The notes under the pieces are model-generated. The model made no database searches, was not told where the DNA came from, and was given only the letters and a program-made list of their open reading frames with translations. Positions 37,165 to 50,912 of a stretch of 64,000 nt of DNA are shown here, piece after piece. Each line of letters starts with the position of its first letter. Position 1 is the stretch's first letter. Made by a program: the position numbers and the translations under genes. Source of the stretch: Anisodus tanguticus (lineage: Eukaryota > Streptophyta > Magnoliopsida > Solanales > Solanaceae); contig CM067559.1 in NCBI GenBank assembly GCA_034509755.1, positions 17,652,501-17,716,500 of the forward strand, read 5' to 3'.

Positions 37165-38336
37165 TTATTTAACACCATATGAGGTATCAACTTGGTGAGT
37201 CATATAGTTAGAAAGTAACTCCATGCACATAATGAATATATAAGGGGACATGGGACCACCCTCTCTTATTCCTCTGGTAGGAGAACCATTAACAAGGATA
37301 ACAATTTTGCTGGTAGTAATGCAATTCATAATTAAGGTTGTTATAATAGGGGAAATTTAAAAGAAATGAAGGGTTCTTTTGATGAAGGACCACTCAATTC
37401 TGTCAAAAGCTTTTTCAAGGTTCGATTTTAATAATACACTGCCTTTAGAATCCTTACTATGGTTTAGATAGTGCATAACTTCTTGGACAATGATGGCATT
37501 ATCATAAGTTATTCTTCCTTTGAGGAAGCTAGTTTGGAATGGATCAATCAAGGAAGTAAGAAAAGGTTTTAGTCAATTAACAATAATAACCTTTTTCTCT
37601 AAAGATATTGATAGAGTCCATAAGGTTGTTGTTATCCCAGCACTGCTGAACTAAATTAGGAAATTCAGGGTGAGTGCACCAAAAACTTTCTAGCCTAAAG
37701 GGTCTATTAGGTTGTCTAGAATAACTATTAGAAAGCTTAATATGGAGAGGGTTGTGATCAGAATGGGATTTAGGGAGGTGAGTAATAGAGGCATTGGGGT
37801 AGAGTTGGAGCCAATTATCATTGGAAAAACACCTATCTAATCTTTTAAAAATTAAACCCTTACTCAGGTGTCTATGATTAGACCAAGTGTATTTAGGGCC
37901 TTTAAACCCTAGATCAATGGGATTACAAGTATTTATACAATACCAAAACCTAGAGCTTCTATTTCTATGGATATTATTTCCCCCCCCTCCCTCCCCAAAA
38001 TTTATCACTTTGGGTCAACATTTCATTAAACTCTCCCGCCGCTGACTCTTAGTGATAGAGTAAATATCTTCTAGACTAGACCACAAAATATTTCTAAGTT
38101 GAGCATTAGGGCTAGCATAGATAGTAGAAAAACATCAAGTATGGTGATTAGGAAGTACCTTGATCATGGCATGAATTTTCTTGTCATATTTCCTAAGACA
38201 AGTAACAGTATGCTAGTTTTAAAGCCACATCAGCACACTGCCCGCAGATCTACCCTGAGCTGACACTTCAATGTAGTCATCAAAACCAAACTCATTCTTA
38301 AGATCTAGATGGCAACTCATCCTAGTTTCTAAAATC
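37165..38336 (-). mobile_element. LINE ORF2 fragment, unit 5
   Basis: Two clean open blocks: endonuclease C-terminal part 37577-38008 (143 codons) and polymerase part 37357-37551. The poly-C run is only 8 bases (37980-37987) and is followed by TCCCTCCCC. The short run suggests that the long poly-C runs in type A units are expansions. Confidence 0.84.
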
Positions 38337-39889
38337 TATTTTTTTTTTTTGTGGGTGGGTGGGTGGGCGGTTGCGGGGTGGATGGGGGTGTATAGGATGG
38401 TCGGGTGGTTGAGCGGTGGTGAGGTAGTTGGTTGAATGTTACTTGGCGACTTGTTTGTTCTACTTTTCTTAGGAAAGTCATTTTCCTCCTTTTTGAAAAA
38501 CTTGTTATCCTAAATAAAATATTTTTCAAATTTTTTGACCAAACGAACATGAGAAAATTAAAAAATGTTTTCCTCCATACCAACACACCCTTAAAGGAAA
38601 AAGTGCTTTCCTAATTAAAGGGAAAAGTGATTTCCTACTTAAAGGGAAAACATAGACAAATCTAGTCATTTCTAATGGTTTTATTTATCCAAACGTACGT
38701 ACTATCTTTGACTCAGTTCCATGTATATATACGCAGATGAATTTTAAAAAATACTTAAAAAAAATATAACAATATATGACAAATCGCACCAACACGAACC
38801 TAATTGCTCTAAAAAATTAAAATTAAAAAGAAAATTATAATGACTTCTTAATCCTTGATGCATACCAATTTACAATGCAAGTATGTTTACAAAGGAAAGG
38901 GTTAGAACACTAGCCACCTTGCCCTTCATCTTCACGTTTTGCCAATAATGGCATACTGCTATTGTACGTCGTGGTCACCGGTTTTGCTTGTCCAATTCGG
39001 GCAAGAGCATTAATGACTCTTTCCCTTTCTCGCAATAGGTTGACCATGCCACTACCACCCCACCGCAGAGGTGAGGTTGTCCCTCTCAGTGCTTTATCGT
39101 GCGGTTTTTTTATTTCTCTTGTCTCATTTGATATTGAATACTTTATGGTGATTGGTCGAGAACTTTTGGGAGGGAATTCCCCCCCTCCCCCATTCCGTCC
39201 TCCCACACCGATATGAGCTGTGATTCCTAGGGTTTTGGGGTTCTATAAATAGAGACTATGTCTTGCGAAGTAGGCTTGCATATTTTCATAAAATAAGGAG
39301 CAGGGCAAATATTAAAGACCAGTGCGTGTGAAGGATAATCCGTGTAAAAAATGAAATTACACCGATTATGTTGTTGTTGTACAGTCGAGATATTAGCATG
39401 AATGTGTACTTGAACTATTAAATTATCACTATTCCAAGGGTACGAGGCTATATAACCTGAAGAAAATTAACAACTACTAGTAGATAATTTGCTGGCTAGC
39501 TAGTAAATATTCCCTAAGTTGCAAAAATAAACTACTAGAATCTCTGTCTATTACAATCTTCTTCCCTTTTTAATTTTTTTTCCAAAATGGCCGATGAGTT
39601 ATGAAATTCAAAGCAATGGCTAGGATAAACATTTTAGAACTGCAAGAACTTCTAATTAACTTGCTTTAGCTAAATGGTACTGTTGGAATTTTCAACACAA
39701 CCTAATTATTTGTATTTGCATCTTACTCCAATAGAGAAGCTGCTCCATAGAAGATTAACTAATGTTTACTATATATTGGTTTTTGCATAAGAATAAGTCA
39801 TTAGGCTGAAAAATCAAAGGTAAAATGAACCACCAAAATCCCGAATGAGCCTGTAGAAATTTAATGGTCTTAATTCATCATAATGACAC

Positions 39890-39897
39890 TATAAGAG
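39890..39897 (+). promoter_or_regulatory. Altered TATA box of polygalacturonase copy 6
   Basis: TATAAGAG replaces TATAAAAG, 118 bases before the start codon. The same change is present in units 7 and 8 only. Confidence 0.6.
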
Positions 39898-40007
39898 GGC
39901 TTCAACCTTCACTTACCATTTCAAAACGAAAATAAAAACAAACACAATAACCCAATAAAATAAAACACATAAGAAGAATATAAAAAGGGGAAAATTAAAA
40001 GAAGAAA

Positions 40008-43000
40008 ATGGAATTAAATATCAAGGCATCATTTGCATTTCTATTGCTATTTTTAGCAAGACTTAGTGACGCTCAGACACCAGCAGCTCAGCCAGCCGTC
40101 TTTGATATTACCAAATATGGCGCATCAAGTAATGGAGATATCAGTAAGGTATGTAAATCATGCATTTTCTATGGTAACTCTCGCTAACAATTTTCACGTG
40201 CATTATAGGAGAACCAAAATTTAGAGTTAAGGGGTTCAGAACGGATAATAACAATGACATCTTACTATATTACGAAATAATTTAATTTTAATTTTTTTCA
40301 TTTATCCTTAATGACATATTTTTATAACCACAGAAATCTTATGGTACGTTTAAGACATAAGCTTCAAAATTCTTTTTTTTTTCTTTCTTAAATTTCATGT
40401 TCAGTCGAACATCCTCCGCATAAATTGAAATGGGTTGAGGAAGAAAGTCGAGACGTTCAAAAAGAAAGTTATGACATTTCTAGGAGTAAAATACGGCCCT
40501 ATTGATTTATCTTTATGCTTAGCACAAAACAATCTTGTTTTGAGTGAAAAGGAGAGCGATGACTCGCCGAGGAAGTATATACTTATATTCTTAAATTATT
40601 ATGCATATATATAGTCGTTCAAGTTGAAAATAATGAGTTTTATGAAATAAGAAACAAGGAAGGAATTTACTCTAGAATTCAAGCTTTTAGCAGTACTGTT
40701 CACATAAGATTTATCATACTAATACCAGTACGTTAGCTATCCACCAGACCTGTACTATAGCTCAAGAAACGCCATAACGCCTATCCACTGCCATTTGGGT
40801 GAGACGAGCGGTGTACGGTCATCTTTAAGGATAGCCTACCCGAGTATTATTATTACTAACAGTGATATGAACTGCTTAGAACTTGAATCTAAAACATTAC
40901 TTATTCAATTCATATTCTCAGAGCATTCTTAGACTTGTTCTCTTATTTTGTTGAAACAAAATGTATAGGCACTGTTGGATGCTTTTAAAGAGGCATGTGC
41001 ATCAACAAGCCCAAGTACAATAGTGATACCAAAAGGCACATTTGAAATGGCTCAAGTAAAACTACAAGGTCCATGCAAGGCACCTCTTGAGCTTCAAGTC
41101 CAAGCCACATTGAAAGCTAATGCAGATCCTAAACAACTCAGCGCTGATATTGAATGGTTAACTGTTAATTATATTGATCGTTTCACACTCTCTGGTGGTG
41201 GTATTTTTGATGGCCAAGGTAAAGCAGCCTGGTCTCAAAATAATTGCAAGGATTCCAAAAGTTGTGGCAATCTTCCCAACGTAAGTTACATTTGCATTCC
41301 TTTATTTGTTTTCATGGGTTTTTTTTAACCCTCATTTATATATATATATATTGATGATGCAGTAATACCAATTTCACATTATCATTGCAATTAACCTGTC
41401 GTACAAGATTATTTGTTTCATTTTTCAGGTTACTAATTCCATCAATTACGGTATTTTTTATTATATTTTAATTGACTGATACTATAATAAACTTTTACAA
41501 TGTCGGTATATAAAAGTCACTTCAAGGATTTAAGTTATACATATTAAAATAGTAAGGATGTTTTTTCACTATCAATATAGTTTGAGTTGTGATAGCAGGT
41601 TCGTTATCCTTGTTGTTATGTTACAAGTAAATGCTTGTATAGAATTTCACATGTAATTACTCTATCCATTCCAATTTATTTATCACACTTTCTCATACTT
41701 CCTTATTTAGAAATAATTTAACTTTATTTTACACTTAATCAGATGTTTTGTATATAATTTGTTAAGTTTCAAAAGTCTTTTTTCCCCTTAAAGCGGGTGC
41801 CGTCAAACATGATTGGAACGGAAGGAGCATCTTATAAGTGACCTGTATTTATTTTGTAGAACGTAAGTGCATATACAACTCAAACTTATGTATAAATATT
41901 GTGCTCATTGACATATATCTTAACTTTGGGACGAATTTGAGCTTCAACTTCCTTACAAATTCTACAATCCAAGACATAACTTCACAAGACAGCAAACTAT
42001 TCCATGTTAACGTGAACGGTTGTAGGAACTTGACATTCATCCGAGTTAACATCAACTGCTCCGCCGAGAAAGCATCAACACCGATGGCATCCACGTGGCG
42101 CGATCGAGCAATGTGAACATCACAGATTGTGTCATTGGCACGGAGATGACTGCATTTCTATAGGTGATGAATTGGAGCGACTTCATATCACTAGGGTTAC
42201 TTGTGGACCTGGCCATGGTATTAGTGTTGGAAGCCTTGGAAAGACTCCTGGTGAAAAGCCTGTGGTGGGAGTTTATGTGAAGAATTGCACATTTATTAAT
42301 ACTGATAATGGTGTTAGGGTGAAGACATGGCCAGCTTCTCATCAAGGTGTTGTCACTGATTTGCACTATGAAGATATCATCGTGCAAAATGTTACCAACC
42401 CTATTGTCATTGATCAAGTCTATTGCCCATACAATCAATGCAACAAAGATGTAAGTACTCATATAGTCATATTCACTTATTATTATGCATGCAGTAACTT
42501 ACACTTATCTTTTAAATGACATGATAGTGTAAAACTTCATTTACACGGTTAGTCGGGGGGGAAGATTTGCATCCCACAAAGAGTGGTCAGTTAAACCCCC
42601 TTCGCCGAAAAATTATATTCCCTCAGTTCCATGTTGCTTGACACTATTTCCTTATCAGTCGATCAGTTGCAGAAAGAATGGAACATTCTTATATTTTCTT
42701 AATTAGAAGTTTTTATAATCATACAAATGCTATGACATGTTTAATTAATACCACCAATGTCAAAAGTTCTACCGTCACACAAAATGTTATGACATATTTA
42801 AACCATTTCAAAAGTCTTTTTTATTAAACTTTATGTCAAGACAAACTATGATAACTCAAAATGAAACGGAGGAAGTACTATGCATATAGGTCAAATATTA
42901 GTACTTTGAAAATAAGTTCTAGGTTAATTATTTTTGTACCTTTGCGTTGCCATCACAAGTGAAGATAAGCAAAGTGAGTATAAAGAACGTAAGGGGTACA

Positions 43001-43189
43001 TCAAGAACACAAGATGCAGTGCTGCTATTGTGCAGTAAAGGAGTACCATGTGAAGGAGTGGAAATTGGAGACATAGACATTGCCTACAATGGAAAGGAAG
43101 GACCAGCTAAGTCGAGGTGTGAGAATGTCAAGCCAACCTTCGTAGGGAAGCAAAATCCACCTGTTTGTGCTGGAGCTCAGTCTGCTTGA
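40008..43189 (+). CDS. Exopolygalacturonase (GH28), tandem copy 6, two splice acceptors altered
   Basis: Exons are 40008-40148, 40969-41280, 41934-42450 and 42947-43189. Exons 1, 2 and 4 are exactly canonical in length and frame, including SDAQTPAAQPAVFD after the signal peptide and the PPVCAGAQSA end. Exon 3 gains a base near 42055 and one near 42066 and loses one near 42143 (ACGGAG for ACAGGAG), net +1. It is open from 42127 with the His and Arg/Lys motifs intact. Both downstream acceptors have lost their AG: exon 3 reads GGGACG before AATTTG, and exon 4 reads TTTGCG before TTGCC. In each case CAG has become CG, the commonest copy-to-copy change in the array, so an error is suspected. Confidence 0.88.
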
Positions 43190-44871
43190 GCTTTACTAAT
43201 TTATTGTAGTTCCTAAGTCTTGTGCTTATTTTAGTAACTTTTTTTTTTTTGAAGATGTGAGAATCTACCAGTTTACATTGGTCCTGCTCAGTCTAATTGA
43301 GCTTTATAGCTTCTATGTTTTTTTTTCTTCTTTAGAATTCTACAGTTTTTTTTTTTTTTTTTTGGATATCCTCATTAAAAGAGGAAATGTGCACGTAAGA
43401 TGTGCACAATATTCAAAGTGTAAAAATACACATGAATAAGTAATAGGAAATCCTCATGGCCAGAGATTTTTGAACGCGATATTTGGATTGGGATCTACCA
43501 TCTTCCACAGGCCTCTTAAATTTATTTATAAATTTTATTTAGATATACCAGCTATATTATGTTTTAACTGAATACTTAAACATATTATAAATATATTATT
43601 CCTATTAAATGGCAAGACACTTTTGATTTAAATTTTGAAGAAGTTTTTACATGTGTTTTTAAATGCTTATTAGGTAAATAAGTTAAATCACTTTCAAGTT
43701 TTTATTTACTTATTTGAGTCAAGTAATTTATGGCATGCACGTTTGCGACATGTCAACTACAAAATCATGAAAAAATGATCAACTTCAAAGTATTGTCTAA
43801 CTTTCAAGCTTCTGTTTACTTACTTGAATCAAATAGTTTATGACAGGCACGTTTGCGACATATCAATTACAAAATTATTCAAAAAATACTTGAATGTATT
43901 GCCTAAATTTGAAAATAGTATTTCAAAATGTTAAGTATGTGTTGAATCAAAGTATGTTGAACATCCTTATAAGTCAGTTGAAAGGAATTTCAATTGTTTA
44001 GACTGATATTGTGTGATATAAAATCAATACTATCTCGTCGTGGAAATTAGTATTTTATAACACTTATTGATGATAACACTGAACATTGTTATATTTACTT
44101 ACTTAGTACTTCCTTGTGTCAATCTATATGAGGGGATTTGGCGTACGAGGGTCAAAACAATTAATCTTTGACTCAATTTTAAACATAGATTCTTCAAATA
44201 TTTTATAATAAAATTTACATATTTGAAAACTACATAATATAACATATGCATAATTAATAATTCATAATATATGAAAAGAGTTGAAAAAAATTATAGTCAA
44301 AGAAAAAGCTATTTGACTCCTCAAATAATAACACATTCATATAAATTGAGATAAGGGGAGTAGTAAAGACGAAGTAATTGATATATGCGAGCAATACAAA
44401 ATTAAGTTGAAACACAATTTAACAAGAAGATCAAGATTATAAGAAGTGATTCGGGAACGGATACGATAAATTGAATCAAATCTACCTAGATGAGATAGGG
44501 GAGGGCTATTTTTACTGATAATAATGGGGTCCCATCTGAAAGAAATAATCCCCTTGATTATTTTCATTAATTGAATAGGTATATATACAAGATACAAAAT
44601 AGGAGAATCCTATTCCTATTCTATTCCTAAAATCTTATTCTACCATAATTCTAACTCTACAATTATGGTAGTGTATATTCCTAATTAAGGTAACAAATAC
44701 ATTACAATATACTACACATATATTTTCCTAGTATACAATATTCTTGTCTATTTACTATGTACAAACCGAGAGCCTAATTATAGGCTGAATCCGAGAGCTT
44801 GCACAATTATGGGCAGAATCCGAGACCTTTCCATAAGGCAATATACACATGTATATTGTGTGTGTATTGCC

Positions 44872-46054
44872 TTATTTAACACCATCTGAGGTATCAACTT
44901 GGTGAGTCATATAGTTAGAAAGTAACTCCATGCACATAATGAATATATAAGGGGACATGGGACCACCCTCTCTTATTCCTCTGGTAGGAGAACCATTAAC
45001 AAGGATAACAATTTTGCTGGTAGTAATGCAATTCATAATTAAGGTTGTTATAATAGGGGAAATTTAAAAGAAATGAAGGGTTCTTTTGATGAAGGACCAC
45101 TCAATTCTGTCAAAAGCTTTTTCAAGGTTCGATTTTAATAATACACTGCCTTTAGAATCCTTACTATGGTTTAGATAGTGCATAACTTCTTGGACAATGA
45201 TGGCATTATCATAAGTTATTCTTCCTTTGAGGAAGCTAGTTTGGAATGGATCAATCAAGGAAGTAAGAAAAGGTTTTAGTCAATTAACAATAATAACCTT
45301 TTTCTCTAAAGATATTGATAGAGTCCATAAGGTTGTTGTTATCCCAAAGCAATGCTTTTGCACTAAATTAGGAAATTCGGGGTGAGTGCACCAAAAACTT
45401 TCTAGCCTAAAGGGTCTATTAGGTTGTCTAGAATAACTATTAGAAAGCTTAATATGGAGAGGGTTGTGATCAGAATGGGATTTAGGGAGGTGAGTAATAG
45501 AGGCATTGGGGTAGAGTTGGAGCCAATTATCATTGGAAAAACACCTATCTAATCTTTTAAAAATTAAACCCTTACTCAGGTGTCTATGATTAGACCAAGT
45601 GTATTTAGGGCCTTTAAACCCTAGATCAATGGGATTACAAGTATTTATACAATACCAAAACCTAGAGCTTCTATTTCTATGGATATTATTTCCCCCCCCC
45701 CCCCCTCCCTCCCCAAAATTTATCACTTTGGGTCAACATTTCATTAAACTCTCCCTTGTTGACTCTTAGTGATAGAGTAAATATCTTCTAGACTAGACCA
45801 CAAAATATTTCTAAGTTGAGCATTAGGGCTAGCATAGATAGTAGAAAAACATCAAGTATGGTGATTAGGAAGTACCTTGATCATGGCATGAATTTTCTTG
45901 TCATATTTCCTAAGACAAGTAACAGTATGCTAGTTTTAAAGCCACATCAGCACACTGCCCGCATATCTACCCTGAGCTGACACTTCAATGTAGTCATCAA
46001 AACCAAACTCATTCTTAAGATCTAGATGGCAACTCATCCTAGTTTCTAAAATCT
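44872..46054 (-). mobile_element. LINE ORF2 fragment, unit 6
   Basis: The endonuclease block 45280-45726 is open for 148 codons, and the polymerase block 45064-45258 is intact. The poly-C run is 14 bases (45692-45705). The adjacent hairpin has a mismatched right arm. Confidence 0.83.
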
Positions 46055-47604
46055 ATTTTTTTTTTGTGGGTGGGTGGGTGGGCGGTTGCGGGGTGGATGG
46101 GGGTGTATAGGATGGTCGGGTGGTTGAGCGGTGGTGAGGTAGTTGGTTGAATGTTACTTGGCGACTTGTTTGTTCTACTTTTCTTAGGAAAGTCATTTTC
46201 CTCCTTTTTGAAAAACTTGTTATCCTAAATAAAATATTTTTCAAATTTTTTGACCAAACGAACATGAGAAAATTAAAAAATGTTTTCCTCCATACCAACA
46301 CACCCTTAAAGGAAAAAGTGCTTTCCTAATTAAAGGGAAAAGTGATTTCCTACTTAAAGGGAAAACATAGACAAATCTAGTCATTTCTAATGGTTTTATT
46401 TATCCAAACGTACGTACTATCTTTGACTCAGTTCCATGTATATATACGCGAGATGAATTTTAAAAAATACTTAAAAAAAATATAACAATATATGACAAAT
46501 CGCACCAACACGAACCTAATTGCTCTAAAAAATTAAAATTAAAAAGAAAATTATAATGACTTCTTAATCCTTGATGCATACCAATTTACAATGCAAGTAT
46601 GTTTACAAAGGAAAGGGTTAGAACACTAGCCACCTTGCCCTTCATCTTCACGTTTTGCCAATAATGGCATACTGCTATTGTACGTCGTGGTCACCGGTTT
46701 TGCTTGTCCAATTCGGGCAAGAGCATTAATGACTCTTTCCCTTTCTCGCAATAGGTTGACCATGCCACTACCACCCCACCGCAGAGGTGAGGTTGTCCCT
46801 CTCAGTGCTTTATCTGTGCGGTTTTTTTATTTCTCTTGTCTCATTTGATATTGAATACTTTATGGTGATTGGTCGAGAACTTTTGGGAGGGAATTCCCCC
46901 CCTCCCCCATTCCGTCCTCCCACACCGATATGTTTGTGATTCCTAGGGTTTTGGGGTTCGTAAATAGAGACTATGTCTTGCGAAGTAGGCTTGCATATTT
47001 TCATAAAATAAGGAGCAGGGCAAATATTAAAGACCAGTGCGTGTGAAGGATAATCCGTGTAAAAAATGAAATTACACTGATTATGTTGTTGTTGTACAGT
47101 CGAGATATTAGCATGAATGTGTACTTGAACTATTAAATTATCACTATTCCAAGGGTACGAGGCTATATAACCTGAAGAAAATTAACAACTACTAGTAGAT
47201 AATTTGCTGGCTAGCTAGTAAATATTCCCTAAGTTGCAAAAATAAACTACTAGAATCTCTGTCTATTACAATCTTCTTCCCTTTTTAATTTTTTTTCCAA
47301 AATGGCCGATGAGTTATGAAATTCAAAGCAATGGCTAGGATAAACATTTTAGAACTGCAAGAACTTCTAATTAACTTGCTTTAGCTAAATGGTACTGTTG
47401 GAATTTTCAACACAACCTAATTATTTGTATTTGCATCTTACTCCAATAGAGAAGCTGCTCCATAGAAGATTAACTAATGTTTACTATATATTGGTTTTTG
47501 CATAAGAATAAGTCATTAGGCTGAAAAATCAAAGGTAAAATGAACCACCAAAATCCCGAATGAGCCTGTAGAAATTTAATGGTCTTAATTCATCATAATG
47601 ACAC

Positions 47605-47612
47605 TATAAGAG
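47605..47612 (+). promoter_or_regulatory. Altered TATA box of polygalacturonase copy 7
   Basis: TATAAGAG, 118 bases before the start codon at 47723, identical to units 6 and 8. Confidence 0.6.
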
Positions 47613-47722
47613 GGCTTCAACCTTCACTTACCATTTCAAAACGAAAATAAAAACAAACACAATAACCCAATAAAATAAAACACATAAGAAGAATATAAAA
47701 AGGGGAAAATTAAAAGAAGAAA

Positions 47723-50700
47723 ATGGAATTAAATATCAAGGCATCATTTGCATTTCTATTGCTATTTTTAGCAAGACTTAGTGACGCTCGACACAGGCGG
47801 CTCGGCCCGGCCGTCTTTGATATTACCAAATATGGCGCATCAAGTAATGGAGATATCAGTAAGGTATGTAAATCATGCATTTTCTATGGTAACTCTCGCT
47901 AACAATTTTCACGTGCATTATAGGAGAACCAAAATTTAGAGTTAAGGGGTTCAGAACGGATAATAACAATGACATCTTACTATATTACGAAATAATTTAA
48001 TTTTAATTTTTTTCATTTATCCTTAATGACATATTTTTATAACCACAGAAATCTTATGGTACGTTTAAGACATAAGCTTCAAAATTCTTTTTTTTTTCTT
48101 TCTTAAATTTCATGTTCAGTCGAACATCCTCCGCATAAATTGAAATGGGTTGAGGAAGAAAGTCGAGACGTTCAAAAAGAAAGTTATGACATTTCTAGGA
48201 GTAAAATACGGCCCTATTGATTTATCTTTATGCTTAGCACAAAACAATCTTGTTTTGAGTGAAAAGGAGAGCAGTGACTCGCCGAGGAAGTATATACTTA
48301 TATTCTTAAATTATTATGCATATATATAGTCGTTCAAGTTGAAAATAATGAGTTTTATGAAATAAGAAACAAGGAAGGAATTTACTCTAGAATTCAAGCT
48401 TTTAGCAAGATCTTGTTCACATAAGATTTATCATACTAATACCAAGACGTTAGCTATCCACCAGACACTGTACTATAGCTCAAGAAACGCCATAACGCCT
48501 ATCCACGGCACTGCGGTGGACGAGCAGTGTACGGTCATCTTTAAGGATAGCCTACCCGAGTATTATTATTACTAACGGTGATATGAAGCGCTTAGAACTT
48601 GAATCTAAAACATTACTTATTCAATTCATATTCTCGAGCATTCTTAGACTTGTTCTCTTATTTTGTTGAAACAAAATGTATAGGCACTTGTTGGATGCTT
48701 TTAAAGAGGCATGTGCATCAACAAGCCCAAGTACAATAGTGATACCAAAAGGCACATTTGAAATGGCTCAAGTAAAACTACAAGGTCCATGCAAGGCACC
48801 TCTTGAGCTTCAAGTCCAAGCCACATTGAAAGCTAATGCAGATCCTAAACAACTCGCGCGATATTGAATGGTTAAGCTGTTAATTATATTGATCGTTTCA
48901 CACTCTCTGGTGGTGGTATTTTTGATGGCCAAGGTAAAGCAGCCTGGTCTCAAAATAATTGCAAGGATTCCAAAAGTTGTGGCAATCTTCCCAACGTAAG
49001 TTACATTTGCATTCCTTTATTTGTTTTCATGGGTTTTTTTTAACCCTCATTTATATATATATATATTGATGATGCAAAGTAATACCAATTTCACATTATC
49101 ATTGCAATTAACCTGTCGTACAAGATTATTTGTTTCATTTTTCAGGTTACTAATTCCATCAATTACGGTATTTTTTATTATATTTTAATTGACCTGATAC
49201 TATAATAAACTTTTACAATGTCGGTATATAAAAGTCACTTCAAGGATTTAAGTTATACATATTAAAATAGTAAGGATGTTTTTTCACTATCAATATAGTT
49301 TGAGTTGTGATAGCGAGGTTCGTTATCCTTGTTGTTATGTTACAAGTAAATGCTTGTATAGAATTTCACATGTAATTACTCTATCCATTCCAATTTATTT
49401 ATCACACTTTCTCATACTTCCTTATTTAGAAATAATTTAACTTTATTTTACACTTAATCAGATGTTTTGTATATAATTTGTTAAGTTTCAAAAGTCTTTT
49501 TTCCCCTTAAACTGGGTGCCCGTCAAACATGATTGGAACGGAAGGAGCATCTTATAAGTGACCTGTATTTATTTTGTAGAACGTAAGTGCATATACAACT
49601 CAAACTTATGTATAAATATTGTGCTCATTGACATATATCTTAACTTTGGGACAGAATTTGAGCTTCAACTTCCTTACAAATTCTACAATCCAAGACATAA
49701 CTTCACAAGACAAAGCAAACTATTCCATGTTAACGTGAACGGTTGTAGGAACTTGACATTCATCCGAGTTAACATCACTGCTCCGCCAGAAAGCATCAAC
49801 ACCGATGGCATCCACGTGGCGCGATCGAGCAATGTGAACATCACAGATTGTGTCATTGGCACAGGAGATGACTGCATTTCTATAGGTGATGAATTGGAGC
49901 GACTTCATATCACTAGGGTTACTTGTGGACCTGGCCATGGTATTAGTGTTGGAAGCCTTGGAAAGACTCCGGTGAAAAGCTTTGTGGTGGGAGTTTATGT
50001 GAAGAATTGCACATTTATTAATACGATAATGGTGTTAGGGTGAAGACATGGCCGACTTCTCATCAAGGTGTTGTCAACTCGATTTGCACTATGAAGATAT
50101 CATCGTGCAAAATGTTACCAACCCTATTGTCATTGATCAAGTCTATTGCCCATACAATCAATGCAACAAAGATGTAAGTACTCATATAGTCATATTCACT
50201 TATTATTATGCATGCAGTAACTTACACTTATCTTTTAAATGACATGATAGTGTAAAACTTCATTTACACGGTTAGTCAGGGGAAGAGCTGCATCCCACAA
50301 AGAGTGGTCAGTTAAACCCCCTTCGCCGAAAAATTATATTCCCTCAGTTCCATGTTGCTTGACACTATTTCCTTATCAGTCGATCAGTTGCAGAAAGAAT
50401 GGAACATTCTTATATTTTCTTAATTAGAAGTTTTTATAATCATACAAATGCTATGACATGTTTAATTAATACCACCAATGTCAAAAGTTCTACCGTCACA
50501 CAAAATGTTATGACATATTTAAACCATTTCAAAAGTCTTTTTTATTAAACTTTATGTCAAGACAAACTATGATAACTCAAAATGAAACGGAGGAAGTACT
50601 ATGCATATAGGTCAAATATTAGTACTTTGAAAATAAGTTCTAGGTTAATTATTTTTGTACCTTTGCAGTTGCCATCACAAGTGAAGATAAGCAAAGTGAG

Positions 50701-50912
50701 TATAAAGAACGTAAGGGGTACATCAAGAACACAAGATGCAGTGCTGCTATTGTGCAGTAAAGGAGTACCATGTGAAGGAGTGGAAATTGGAGACATAGAC
50801 ATTGCCTACAATGGAAAGGAAGGACCAGCTAAGTCGAGGTGTGAGAATGTCAAGCCAACCTTCGTAGGGAAGCAAAATCCCTTTGTTTGTGCTTTGGAGC
50901 TCGATCGCTTGA
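47723..50912 (+). CDS. Exopolygalacturonase (GH28), tandem copy 7, frame broken as written
   Basis: Exons are 47723-47863, 48684-48995, 49655-50173 and 50669-50912. Exon 1 keeps its 141-base length, but its post-signal stretch reads RHRRLGPA instead of QTPAAQPA. Exon 2 has +1 at its first codons (GCACTTG), -2 at CTCGCGCGATATTG and +1 at GTTAAGCTG; the total is normal but the frame breaks internally. Exon 3 has +2 near 49714, the VKSF variant (with CTCCGG), -1 near 50023 and +2 near 50078, net +3. The exon 4 acceptor GCAG is intact; exon 4 is +1 near its end. The number and position of the lesions make independent mutation improbable. Confidence 0.85.

Noticed and set aside
44337..44597. Minus-strand 86-codon frame in unit 6
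   Set aside because: It overlaps the end of a MITE and the LTR-like remnant, is open only in this unit, and has no recognisable content.
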